The notes under the pieces were generated by a model. The model ran no database searches and had not been told where the DNA came from. It saw only the letters and a list, made by a program, of their open reading frames with translations. From NCBI GenBank assembly GCA_030063045.1, contig JAQSEB010000107.1, positions 558,001 to 622,000 of the forward strand: 64,000 bases of DNA. The letters run 5' to 3'. Numbering within the stretch: position 1 is the stretch's first letter; each line of letters begins with the position of its first letter. Positions 37,592 to 48,175 of the stretch are shown in pieces. A program made the position numbers and the translations under genes. This stretch comes from Pratylenchus scribneri. Taxonomy: Eukaryota; Nematoda; Chromadorea; Rhabditida; Pratylenchidae.

Positions 37592-38172
37592 AAGGGGGGG
37601 AGTGAAACTAAAAAAATCAAGTTTAGATATTCAACGTTGAGCTATTGGGCTGAGTGATAGCTCATTTGAAAGCTGATCCCCTGGGGAGTATGGGAAAAAT
37701 CCGTGCGCAATAGGTTATGGGGGTCCCTTTAGCGCAGTGGGTAAAAATTAATTTTTTGGCCAAGTTTTTGGGCCATAACTTGTGGCCATGGAACCGTACG
37801 AATTTGGTACCGGAGAAAGGGCACTAAGTTAGAGTGAGACCTATCGAATGAGCTATCATTCAAATTCTAATTCCGGTTTGTTGATGAGTTATGCCTCGGA
37901 CAAAATTGAAACCGGATTTCCAGCGGGTCTCGGGTTCGAGCCCCCGCCGCGGCTAATGATTTTTTTGAGCCCTAAATGATGCCAGAATAGGTTTTCGGAC
38001 TTGCTGAACACAATAAAAATATTTTCAAATTTTACAATTGTGATTACAATTTTACAATTGTAATTACAATTGTAAAATTTTTACAATTCAGTGATTTTTG
38101 CGATTTTTTGATATTTTATAGGGTAATCGATGGTGCTGATCACAATGGTGTTATTTACAAATTCATAATTGT
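37592..38172 (+). ncRNA. Tandem unit 2 with tRNA-like A box, B box and oligo-T
   Basis: Second copy, clearly diverged from unit 1. A-box-like TTAGCGCAGTGGG at 37729, B-box-like GGTTCGAGCCC at 37933, T7 run at 37960. Spacing about 204 bp. The three landmarks are kept while the sequence between them differs in many places. Ends in the same GGGTAATCGATG / CTGATCACAATGGTG phrase and ACAATTGTAATTAC palindromes. Confidence 0.4.
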
Positions 38173-38299
38173 AATTACAATTGTGATTACAATTGTAATT
38201 ACAATTGTAAAATTTTTACAATTCTCCTATTTTCGTGATTTTTTGATAAAATTCGCTATAAAACCCTATTCTAATCAATCCCCCGTTATTTTGGGCCCT

Positions 38300-38530
38300 C
38301 GACGGCGGTCCACTTGGGATGAGGCGGAGCGAGCGGAGGCCGCGAAGCGGCCGTAGCGAGCGAAGCCGAGTCCCAAGTGAATTGACGACGCAACAACCAG
38401 TAGTTTGCCCCTAAACTTTTAGTTGAAATGGACTAGAGAACAGTCTCGAAAACTTATTCCCCCATTTCCCACTCCTCCACATATATCGCAACAGTGTAAC
38501 AGGCGGTTAAAGAGCCCGCTTGCGGGCTAG
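38300..38530 (+). mobile_element. Hairpin-ended GC-rich element, second copy
   Basis: Contains the 92-bp GC-rich module in reverse orientation (38300-38391) and ends in hairpin GCCCGCTTGCGGGC (38514-38527) followed by CTAG then T. It matches 3456-3700 over most of its length after reverse complementation. The left boundary is unclear; it may extend into the tandem units at 37-38.2 kb. Confidence 0.5.
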
Positions 38531-39066
38531 TTATTTATTTTAATTAAATGCATATAACAGATGACCCATAGGACTATTATATTTTGTCCCAATTAACCCA
38601 TAAAAATCTGATGGTATAAAATACATGCAGAAAATAATTAAATTAGCAATTGTTGCAAATTTAAATAAAAAAGGAAATCAATTGATTTGATTTTTAAATA
38701 CCAGAAATAGCCTTTCCCCACAATTATGTCATTTTCTGTTATCAATTTTTGGTAATCTTCTCTCCTAACAAATTAAACTCATAAAAAATTACCACAGTTT
38801 TAATTTTAAAATAATCGTAAGTTTGTTGGAGACCATAATTATCAATAATAAAATAAAAATAAATTTTAACAACAATTGTGAAGGCAAATGCTTCAGATAT
38901 TATTAATGGGGACAAACCAATTGCGATGGCGAAATCCCAATTACTGTTGTGTTGATCGAATTTTGTGGATAGTGCATTGTATCCATCAAAGATAGGAAAT
39001 AGCTTTCAATTTTTAATTGTGAAATCATACAGAAGGAAGTTGATGTGGAATAATCCATATTCCATA
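38531..39066. other. A+T-rich gene-free stretch
   Basis: Nothing recognisable. Confidence 0.5.
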
Positions 39067-39074
39067 TAAGAAAA

Positions 39075-39594
39075 CAGTGCTGCGCGGGCCCCGGCCCCGG
39101 CTCCGGGGCCAGCCCCGGGGCGGCCCCGGCCCCGGGGCTGGGGCTGGGGCCGGGGCTGAGATCTTAAAAACCCGGTGCTCGGGGCCGGGGCTGGGGCCGA
39201 CTTTTTGAGGGTCGGGGCCAGCCCCGGGGCCGGCCCCGAGTTTAACGAAAATTATGGTCATTATTTTGATTTTGAAGGGTTAAATTATATTTTTTTGAAA
39301 ATGAAATAATGGAAATATCGTTATATTTTGAGGATAGATAGTTAAAAATAAAAAATACATTAAATAATTTAATAATTTTTACAAAATTTCTTTGATTTTA
39401 AAGAATTTTTCAAAATTTTGAAGCCAAAAAAATTTTTTTGCTATTTGTCCGGGGCCGGCCCCGGGGCAGCCCCGGGGCTGGGGCCGGGGCCAGGTGTTAA
39501 GCTCCGGGGCTGGGGCCGGGGCCGGGGCCAAAATTCTGAAAAGCCGGGGCCCGGGGCCGGGGCTGGGGCTCAAAATAGCTGACGCGCAGCACTG
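39075..39594. mobile_element. hAT-type MITE, 520 bp, CCCCGGGGCC-rich
   Basis: Ends CAGTGCTGCGCG / CGCGCAGCACTG with an exact 8-bp target duplication TAAGAAAA (39067-39074 and 39595-39602). Each arm is a GGGGCCGGGGCTGGGGCC minisatellite around an A+T-rich core. No transposase. Pro/Gly/Ala-rich frames across it are not genes. Confidence 0.9.
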
Positions 39595-39796
39595 TAAGAA
39601 AATTCAATGAAAGAAACACTTTTCCTCAGAAATGTTATTTCATTAATTTTTCCTTTAATATGAAAAATTTTGTAAAATTAATAAAAATTATTTATTAAAC
39701 TCATACAATTTTCCACTGAAATTTTAATGTTAAATTTATAATAAATTTTAAATTGAAGATAATAGAGAAAACATTACATAGATCAGCTCAGATCAT

Positions 39797-40457
39797 TAGG
39801 GCCCGGATTTTTATGGAAATGCATATTTTGTGTGCGAATATGCACAAAATTGGGGAGTGCGAAAAAAGTGTTTTTGGGTTCAAATAATGATTTTGATTTT
39901 GGCATATTTTGGGATTCTGTGCATACTTTGCATATTTTGTCATTTTAATGCATATTTTGCATATTTTGGTGCATATTTTAATAAAATTCGTGAATTTTTG
40001 TCAATTTTTAGTGAAATTTTCGAAATTTTTAGAAAAATTTTTTTTATTCTATTAATTTTTTGGAAAAAATTTATACAAAATTTAAGTTAGAATAGAATTT
40101 TCGGGAAAATTTCTTAATTTTGACGAGAAAATTTATAGAAAATAAAAGAGAAAATATTTCTTAAAAAATGAAGGTTCCCCCCTATTGGTAGAAAATCCAA
40201 TTTTTTTCAGTGGTATAAAATTTTTGGAAATTTAATTTTTTTTTGCAATTTTAAGCAACGGAATGATTAATTTCAGTGTTTAATAAAAATTTTTTTAATC
40301 ATTTTTTGACTTTAATATCAAAAAATCATTTAATTTTGTGCATAAAATGTGCATATTTTAGAATTTTTTGGCATATTTAGTGCATATTTTGGCCTTTTTT
40401 GGTGCATACATATGCGCATATATTGGCACTTTTCGGTGCCTAAAATTCCGGGCCCTA
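39797..40457. mobile_element. hAT-type MITE, 661 bp, GCATATTTTG repeats
   Basis: Ends TAGGGCCCGGA / TCCGGGCCCTA; flanks CAGATCAT and TAGATCAT match at 7 of 8 positions, a target duplication with one change. The outer parts repeat GCATATTTTG. It lies only about 200 bp from the preceding hAT-type element, with different internal repeats. Frames inside are repeat-derived. Confidence 0.8.
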
Positions 40458-40465
40458 TAGATCAT

Positions 40466-42621
40466 ATAAAAATGAAAATAATTGTTATAAAATAAAATAA
40501 AAAATTTATCTATCAAATTTTTTGTTAAAATTATGATAAAATTTGCGATAAAAAAAGCCATGCACAAATATTCGTCAAATAGCAAAATGAACATAAAAGT
40601 TAGTTATGAATATTTATTAAATCTAGATATTATCTACATATGTCATTAGCAAAATTATTAACTAAAAATTTAAATGTAGCATCTAAGATAGGAGATGATA
40701 TATGAATTTTTTTTTGGAAATTTAAGCTTGAGAAAATCAACATTTTAACGTTTGACCATGAATTCTTGATAGACGTTAAGAATAATTATTTCGACCACGT
40801 AATACAAGAATAAAATATTGTAAGTATGAGTATATACAATTTTCAATGCAGAAGACGAATTCATTTAGGCAAATAAATTGGGTAGTTAAATAAGTATGCG
40901 GATTATTCAATGACTTGAATGTATGGATTATTCCACTTTTTTTTAAATTTTTAAAATTGTAAAATTTTTTATTTGTTCAGGGCTTTCAGACGATTTTTAA
41001 TAAAAGCATTATAAATTGATAAATATATAAAATGCGGTTCCCGGAAAACTGGTCAGTGAGGAAAGCTGGTCAGTGAGGAAAAATGGTCAGTGGAAGACTG
41101 GTCAGTACGGAAAACTGGTCAATGGGGAAAACTGGTCAGTACGGTAAACTGGTCAGTGGAAAAGTGGTCAGTAAAGAAATGAGTCTAAAAATGCTCTAAT
41201 TTGTATATTTTCGAGCCATTATAGGAAATTAAGGTTTGATTCATGCAAAGCTCTCCGAATTGCATCGATTTAAATATAATATTTTCGGTTTGTCTACCTA
41301 AAAAAGAAATTACCCACTGACCACTTTTCCACTGACCAGTTTACCGTACTGACCAGTTTTCCTTGCTTCCCATAAATTTATTTCCTTAATTTATTTAATT
41401 TACATGAATATTTTTTCCATATTTATTAAAATATCACAGCAAAGTACAATTTCGAATTTATTTTAAAAAAATAATAATTAATTTAAAATATAAATCATTT
41501 TGGTTAGTTAATAAATAATATTTCATTGATGATCATGATTGAAATTAGAGATCGGCACGGTGCTTCGATCGGTACCACGGTATGGGATTCCTGTTTATTC
41601 TTATCATTTAAAAAAATTAGGAAAAAGACAAAAAATAATCAAATAAAAATTTTTAGTATATGAAAACATTCAAGAATAATCATATGAAAAAGCATTTATT
41701 GTAAAGACTTATGAAAAATATTAAAAAATCTAAATTTTTGTCCATTAATGTCTTTATTAAATTGTTCAATAAAATATTATTTAGAAATCAAGAACATTTT
41801 TATTTTGAATTAATTTTATTTTTTAAATAAATTCGATTGATTACTGCTATAGTATTAAAATATATAAGAAATAAATAATGCTTATTTTAATTAATCAAGT
41901 AAGAAATAAATTTATGATTTTAATTCAAAAAGTGACCTATCAAAGCATATAAAAATTTAAATATAAAAATAAATTAAAACTAAAAAATTAATTAATTCAA
42001 AATATGCAAAATTATGGGGAAGTCAAAAGTAGGAAAAATGTGGTGAGATGGTCGAAAATGTGGCAAAAGCCAACAAATATGTTGACAAAGTGGCAATCAA
42101 TTTTTTAAAGTGCAAAAACATATCTGAAAATTAAATTGATTTTCCTATGCATCCAATTTGATATAAAAAAAATAATTTTTATGATATTTATATTAGAATT
42201 AGCTTCCTTCGGAATGCGTAATTTAAATATTCTTATTTTAAATGGAAATTATATAAGTTTTATTTCGTAAAATTCTTATGAGTTGCACAAATTTTTAAAG
42301 ATATATAAGGTGTATCTATTATTTCGATAAGGGAAAAAATTATTTTACTACTCAGAAGATTTTTTAAATTACAGAAATAATAAGAGCAAAATTTTATTTT
42401 TTTTTGATAAAAATAAATTTTCGGTTACGGACTTCATATTTAATAAATTAAAAAAAATAGAAATTCCAATAAATAATTGAAAAGGATGGCTCTGGAGCCT
42501 GCTGGACATGTTCAATATTTCGACATGTTCAACATTGCTGCGATAGTCACGTCTAAGAGAGAGGGATTAGTTTGAATAATCCCAATCTGGGTGACATTTT
42601 TTGTGATAATGAGGAAGCGAT
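40466..42621. other. A+T-rich stretch up to the retrotransposon
   Basis: Holds the GGTCAGT array (41036-41374) and a family-B repeat copy near 41370. A balanced-composition island lies at 42490-42620, directly at the BEL insertion site; on the minus strand it reads FLIITKNVTQIGIIQTNPSL, possibly an exon remnant. Confidence 0.4.
41036..41374. repeat. Foldback array of ACTGGTCAGT units
   Basis: About seven ~20-bp units GGAAAACTGGTCAGTACG on the left and two inverted units (ACTGACCAGTTTTCC) on the right after a ~110-bp spacer. Looks like an inverted-repeat element whose left arm has expanded. Confidence 0.75.
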
Positions 42622-42626
42622 GATTT

Positions 42627-42995
42627 TGTTGAATCCCAATTGACTCAACAATTACCAAAATACTCTTTTTACTGAGTCCAATAAAATTACAGTTTATTCC
42701 AAGCAATTTATTTGTGAATTAATTCTTTACTTTTTGTGAATGATCAGTGGGAATGGTAATAATGGGGGAACAAGCCAAACATTAAATAAAACTACAATGA
42801 CAAAGCTTTTGGGGGGCCAAAAAACGAGCACAAAAGGCGTTGGTTTTGGCCAATGACAAAGCAAAATTGGGGAATTGGGATGGAAATCAAATGTAAATGG
42901 AAAGGACAAAATTAATAAATGTGAATTAAATGTAAAAATCCAAAAATGTAAATATCAATCATCAAACAATCTTTGAATGAACATCGGTCACGACA
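42627..42995 (-). repeat. 3' LTR of the BEL/Pao element
   Basis: 369 bp, matches 56770-57138 at every position I compared. On the element strand it starts TGTCGTGACC and ends GATTCAACA. The envelope frame runs into it and stops at 42962. The sequence just upstream on the element strand (CCCCCGGAG) is a poor polypurine tract. Confidence 0.95.
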
Positions 42996-45900
42996 CTCCG
43001 GGGGACGAAAGGTGTCATCAGCAACCGAAGAAGCAACCGAAGAATGATTGGCGCGGAGCAATAGAAGACTGCAAACATTCCAAGAATTGTCGCCAACCAA
43101 ATTATCAATTGTTTTGGGTCCAATAAATATTTCAACAAATTTTTAAAATCAAAGCCTTTAAATTCATTAATCAAATTCACTGGCCCAACGGCCATTTTCC
43201 ATTCACTTTCATCCTTCATTTCGGGAAATGCCAACGTTCCTTTCAATTCAAATTTCGTTGAAGTGCTTCCACAGAAAACTTCGCATTCCTCATCGATTTG
43301 GGCAGCCGAAAAATGGACCGAATGGATCTTTTTTGTCCCTTTTGGGGAACATGTGGTTAATAACTTTGCCGATGGGCACACAATATTTGCCAATGACTTT
43401 CCAAAGTCCGTTTCACAAATTATATCCAACTGTGCGCCTTTTTCGCATTCATAGCAGCCCGTTAAATTTACATTACTTATTTTGCATGTGTTCATTTCCA
43501 CTTCCGTTTTCAATTTCATTCCAGATATTTTCAACTGTAAAGTGGCGGAAGTAAAGTCGGGGGATGCCACTACCTTTTCATTTTCATTTTTTATCATCAA
43601 ACCATTATGATTGAATGGAAGGACATTGTCCTCCTTAAAAATTTGTCCTCCTGAGGACACCTCCGGGCAAAGGCATTTTACTGTGCCATCGGCTGGATGG
43701 CAATTACAGCTTTGAACATCAACTGTGCAATTTGCAAATTCCATCGCCTCTTTTTTGCTTTTACATTTTAATTTTTTCAAATTATTTTCCATTTCCAAAT
43801 CCAATGTTGCACAACGCTTTCCGTCCGTCACAAATGTTGTGGCCAGCAGTGGAATATTTGGCACAGAAATTTCTTTGGCTGTAATTTCCAATTCCTTGAA
43901 ATTTTGCTTTTCTCCTGGTGCCAATTCAATTAATTTAGTTGCATTTTGCTCTCCATTTTTTATAATCGACACATTTACTTTTATTAGTCGTTCCCAAATT
44001 GTGGGACAATTAAAAACTTCTAAAATTTCACTTTCGGCTGGGGTCATAAAAATTCGATAAAATAAACAAGCGGGGGTGAAATAAAAGCATCCAACGCCCC
44101 ATCCGCCCGGTGTTTCCATGCATTGTGTTATTCCGGGATAATCATTTCCAACTTTTAATTCTTTGATTTTTTCATCCAATTTCAGTTTTGAACATTTCTG
44201 ATTTTTGCAACTCCCGGCATCGTCGCAACTTTTTGCCGAAGTTACCTCAATATTCACTGTCCGTGAAAAAAATTTCCAATTTTTTGGACAAATCAAATCC
44301 ACTCGAGGAACGTTCAATTGAATTCCTCCGGCAATTTTTCCCCTATTATCAGTCATCATTATTTGAATTTCTTGCTCCTCCGCTGTGAGGGATATTTCCA
44401 AAACATGGTCAAATAGACAGTCTCTTTCGCCATTTTTCTTAATTATACAATTTTCTTCATTTGCTGACAATGTTGTGAGCCCAGTGGCCATTCCAAATGA
44501 ATAAACAAATAAAATTATTGCGAACATGGCATATTTTGTGCCAACTGGGCTACGATTAATTGGATTCAATGGGCTTATCTTTGATGCCCAACTCTCCAAT
44601 TCCTCTTCAACGGGTACTACTTCCCTTGCCAATTCATCCATCAAATCAACCTTTCTACTTTTCTTTTTCAATTTTCTAATTTTTCTTGCTGTCCAAAGTA
44701 TAAAGTTTATTTTTGCCCTTCCAATTATATTTAATATTTTCAAAATCCAGATTATAATTTTTCCAATCATGTAAATTGTATTCATGGCCAAATAAAATAC
44801 TATTCCAAATAAAAACATAGCCAATTCGGGGAAGCAATGGGGATTCTTTAAATAATTCAGGCAAAATCTGCAAGTGATAATTTCACAAATATCCCTTGCT
44901 TTGCATTTTATTCCCATTTCTTTAATCATTTCCCCTTCTTTAAAATTTTTCGCCGTGGCTTCAAAGCCAGAAATGATTTTTTCCTGTGGCATTGTAATAT
45001 TTTCAATTTTTTCAGGATGGGCAATATAAAAACATTCTCCACTACAAATTTCAATTCCGCCCAATTTAATTTCAGATTTTAATTGAGCCCCTTCTTTTGT
45101 GCATTCCAATTGGCATGGGCACTCCAATTTTTTCATTTTGAAATCAAAAACTTTTAATTTTGCTTTGCCCCATGCTTTAATCGGAATTCTTCCTTCAGGC
45201 GTCAACAAAAAGCTTAATTCCTTTCTTGGAAAATAGCAGAATTTTGTGCCCTTTTCAGAGCAAGTGTGTTCAGCACAATATTTTGGGGATCCTGTTGCCA
45301 AACCTTCACCGATGCACTCAAAGCCATCTTTATTCACATCTTCAATTTCCAAATTTATTTCTTTTACTAAAAATTTTTCTCCATCAAATAGCTCTATTTG
45401 ATTGAATTCCTTCCAATTGGCAACTTTATTGCATTCCTCTGTCGCCTCAAGCGAGCAATAATTTGGCTTTAAATTTTTCAGAATTTCCATAGTTTTTTCA
45501 TTCTCCTTTGAAGAGTTTCGAACTGCTGGACCATCATAAAACGTGCATTGATCAGTCCATTGAGGACATTGGCACTTGGGCCCACAGTATCCTTTTGCGG
45601 TAAATTCCCTTCTCAAATGTGTTCCGTTGCATTCAATTTTTGCCCAACATAAACTTCCATCTTCTCTCTCATTTATTATTAAACCGCTGGACACACACTC
45701 ATCCAAATGCCGAAATTTCAAATTATTTTCATTTTTTGCACAAGGAGAAGCACCAATTGGATTAATTAAAAAGAAAATAATCATCAAAATTGCACTCGCA
45801 ACAGCCAAAACAGTGCTCGATTTACTCTTTTTTGAGGAATTTTTCTTATATTTTTGCTTATTTTTGGGCCTTGGGTATTCATCGCCATCGGACAACCCAC

Positions 45901-48175
45901 TTTCTTTTGAAAACAATTCATTTTTCATTCTTAGCATTCCCCATTTGGCCGAACCGGCCTCTTCTTCTACTTTTGCCAATTTATTTTCAAATTTTTTAAT
46001 TTCCTCAACCACATTCATAAATTCCAACTTGACCGCTGTTAATTCTTTATTGTTATTTTCCAATAATTGCCTCAAATTATTTATTTTTTCATCACTTTCT
46101 CCAACTTTTTTCACACAAAATTCAATTTTTTCATTTGGAGTGAATTTTTTGCACTCTCTTTCAAAGTGTAATTCGCCACAGAATAAGCAATTTCTACGGG
46201 GGCGCTGTTTCCTTGATGAATTTTGCCGTGGTCGGCTTATATCAAATACGCCCTCCTCCAAATATTCATCTGGTGGATTTTGACGTGGCCGGCTTCTTTC
46301 AAATACCAATGGGCACATTACCACTACCTCCAAATTCTCACTTCCCAATTCCATTGGTTCTGGTTCCGGCTCATCATCGGAATCCTTTTTTATTTTCCCC
46401 AACATTTCTTTGCAATTTTTATTCCTTTTTTTGCGCTTCTGTGATTTGCACAAACAATAACTAGTTTCTTTGCAACGGCATTCACATGGAGTCGATTTTC
46501 CACTTCCAAGCCCACATGGGCAGGTGCACCAGTAAACCCCTGATTCGGATTCACTGAAAATTTCCTCTTCATCCTCGGTCGATGAAATCGCAACTTCTTC
46601 GCGCATTTGTGCGCAATAAATGCATTCATGCATTTCAGAGTCATTCTCATTTTGTAATTCATCCTCATTTTCTTCATCGATTACCCACAATTCTTCCTCT
46701 GAATCACTCGGAGGATCTTCCAAAACAAATGCACCAAATTTCAAATCCTCATCATCCGAGTATTCTTTATAATTTTTAACATTTTTTCTTTCCCTTAATT
46801 TCATTGGATGCTTTGTATTTTGTTTATTTTCTTCAATTTCTTCTTGGGCTTGCGCCCTCAATTCCAAAGGATACAGGAGGGTAATTGCCCTTGTTAAAAT
46901 TTTGCCTTTGCATTTTACTTTTGCCACCCTTATTAATCCATCTTTACTCTTAATTAATTCAACAATTTTTCCTAAATTCCAGGCAAATTTTGGAGCATTT
47001 TCTTGATGAACTAGCACAATTTCTCCAACTTGTGGCAAATAATTCTTTTTGGCAATTTTTTGGCGGTGCCGATCCGCCCTTTCCTTCAATTCATTCAAAT
47101 ATTCTTTTTCCCATTTTTTACAAAAATAATTTAACATATCGTTTGCATTTTTCCAATTTTTAATTAGTTCATCCCTTTGGGTTTCTTTTAATTTAAATTC
47201 ATCAATTTCCAGATTATCCAAATCAATAATTTTTTCATTCCTTTTTGGAAACATCAAATCAATTGGCCTCAAAATTTCCAAACTTTCTTCAACATCTTCA
47301 TAAACATATGTTAAAGGCCGGGTATTCATTACCAATTTTACTTCCGGCAAAATTGTTCGCAGTTCTTCAAAAAATAAAAATTTTCGTCCAACGGCTGCCT
47401 TTAAGGCTTTTTTCATAATTTTAACCATTGCTTCGTAAAATCCGCCGAACCATGGCGAGACCGAAGGAATAAATGTCCATTTAATTTTTTCCAATTCCAT
47501 TTTCTTTTCGATTTCATTAACTACTTTATAAGTCAACCGATATTGTGTGCCATTATCGCTTATTAAATATTTTGGTTTTCCATATTCGGCAATGAATCTT
47601 CGCAAAGCATTGATGCAGGATTTGGCCGATACATCCGGAATTAATTCCAAATGTGTGAATCGGTTGGCCATACATGTGAAAATTTCGATCCAAACTTTCA
47701 TAATTTCGCCTTTAAAATTTTTCACTTCAAATGGCCCGGCATAATCCATTCCACAATTTGTGAAGGGAATGGAGACCTTTGTCCTTTCTGCTGGCAAATG
47801 TGGCATTTTTGGGAAGGCGATTGGCTCCAATTTTGCTTTTCGGCAATAAAAGCATTTATTAATCGTTATTTTCATCTTTTTCCTTCCCATTGGGATCCAA
47901 AATGTTTTTCTTAATTCGGTCAAACTTTGCCGGAGACCACTGTGAAGTGTGCGCAAATGCGCTTCAATACAAATGATTTCAGCCAATGGTGATTCATATG
48001 AAATAAAAATTTGTGCTTTTTGTCCAGAATTGCCCAATCGTCCAGGGCATGTCCAAATTCCATATTTTGATTTTTCCATAGATAAATTTTGCATTTCTTT
48101 TTCACTTGGAGGATATTTATACTGATCCTGGCTTATGAGCAAAATTTCAGCCAATTTTCTTATTTCAATTGCATT
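42962..48175 (-). CDS. Integrase fused to phlebovirus-type envelope glycoproteins
   Basis: One open frame, 1730 codons counted from the TTG at 48154 but open a few codons further up; no ATG is needed if it is the downstream part of Pol. Integrase: HHCC zinc-binding region at residues 65-104 and core D137, D200, E241, then a DUF5641-like tail to about 435. Next comes an acidic, cysteine-rich linker with a CX2CX3HX4C knuckle (656-668). Env region: membrane segment 778-800, a Gn-like cysteine-rich ectodomain to about 1100, membrane segments 1108-1145, a second hydrophobic start 1207-1227, a Gc-like ectodomain with GWGVGCFYFTPACLFYR (1351-1367) resembling the phlebovirus G2 fusion region, and a C-terminal membrane segment 1680-1715. 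The last ~12 residues are encoded in the LTR. No stop separates integrase from envelope, so processing or splicing must do so. Confidence 0.88.
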   Translation of the reverse strand, partial: NAIEIRKLAEILLISQDQYKYPPSEKEMQNLSMEKSKYGIWTCPGRLGNSGQKAQIFISYESPLAEIICIEAHLRTLHSGLRQSLTELRKTFWIPMGRKKMKITINKCFYCRKAKLEPIAFPKMPHLPAERTKVSIPFTNCGMDYAGPFEVKNFKGEIMKVWIEIFTCMANRFTHLELIPDVSAKSCINALRRFIAEYGKPKYLISDNGTQYRLTYKVVNEIEKKMELEKIKWTFIPSVSPWFGGFYEAMVKIMKKALKAAVGRKFLFFEELRTILPEVKLVMNTRPLTYVYEDVEESLEILRPIDLMFPKRNEKIIDLDNLEIDEFKLKETQRDELIKNWKNANDMLNYFCKKWEKEYLNELKERADRHRQKIAKKNYLPQVGEIVLVHQENAPKFAWNLGKIVELIKSKDGLIRVAKVKCKGKILTRAITLLYPLELRAQAQEEIEENKQNTKHPMKLRERKNVKNYKEYSDDEDLKFGAFVLEDPPSDSEEELWVIDEENEDELQNENDSEMHECIYCAQMREEVAISSTEDEEEIFSESESGVYWCTCPCGLGSGKSTPCECRCKETSYCLCKSQKRKKRNKNCKEMLGKIKKDSDDEPEPEPMELGSENLEVVVMCPLVFERSRPRQNPPDEYLEEGVFDISRPRQNSSRKQRPRRNCLFCGELHFERECKKFTPNEKIEFCVKKVGESDEKINNLRQLLENNNKELTAVKLEFMNVVEEIKKFENKLAKVEEEAGSAKWGMLRMKNELFSKESGLSDGDEYPRPKNKQKYKKNSSKKSKSSTVLAVASAILMIIFFLINPIGASPCAKNENNLKFRHLDECVSSGLIINEREDGSLCWAKIECNGTHLRREFTAKGYCGPKCQCPQWTDQCTFYDGPAVRNSSKENEKTMEILKNLKPNYCSLEATEECNKVANWKEFNQIELFDGEKFLVKEINLEIEDVNKDGFECIGEGLATGSPKYCAEHTCSEKGTKFCYFPRKELSFLLTPEGRIPIKAWGKAKLKVFDFKMKKLECPCQLECTKEGAQLKSEIKLGGIEICSGECFYIAHPEKIENITMPQEKIISGFEATAKNFKEGEMIKEMGIKCKARDICEIITCRFCLNYLKNPHCFPELAMFLFGIVFYLAMNTIYMIGKIIIWILKILNIIGRAKINFILWTARKIRKLKKKSRKVDLMDELAREVVPVEEELESWASKISPLNPINRSPVGTKYAMFAIILFVYSFGMATGLTTLSANEENCIIKKNGERDCLFDHVLEISLTAEEQEIQIMMTDNRGKIAGGIQLNVPRVDLICPKNWKFFSRTVNIEVTSAKSCDDAGSCKNQKCSKLKLDEKIKELKVGNDYPGITQCMETPGGWGVGCFYFTPACLFYRIFMTPAESEILEVFNCPTIWERLIKVNVSIIKNGEQNATKLIELAPGEKQNFKELEITAKEISVPNIPLLATTFVTDGKRCATLDLEMENNLKKLKCKSKKEAMEFANCTVDVQSCNCHPADGTVKCLCPEVSSGGQIFKEDNVLPFNHNGLMIKNENEKVVASPDFTSATLQLKISGMKLKTEVEMNTCKISNVNLTGCYECEKGAQLDIICETDFGKSLANIVCPSAKLLTTCSPKGTKKIHSVHFSAAQIDEECEVFCGSTSTKFELKGTLAFPEMKDESEWKMAVGPVNLINEFKGFDFKNLLKYLLDPKQLIIWLATILGMFAVFYCSAPIILRLLLRLLMTPFVPRSVVTDVHSKIV

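Noticed and set aside
39025..39573. Pro/Ala/Gly-rich frames resembling collagen or proline-rich proteins
   Set aside because: They are translations of the CCCCGGGGCC minisatellite inside a hAT-type element.
45576..46283. 235-codon plus-strand frame
   Set aside because: Mirror of the envelope/linker coding strand; the minus frame has recognisable domains.
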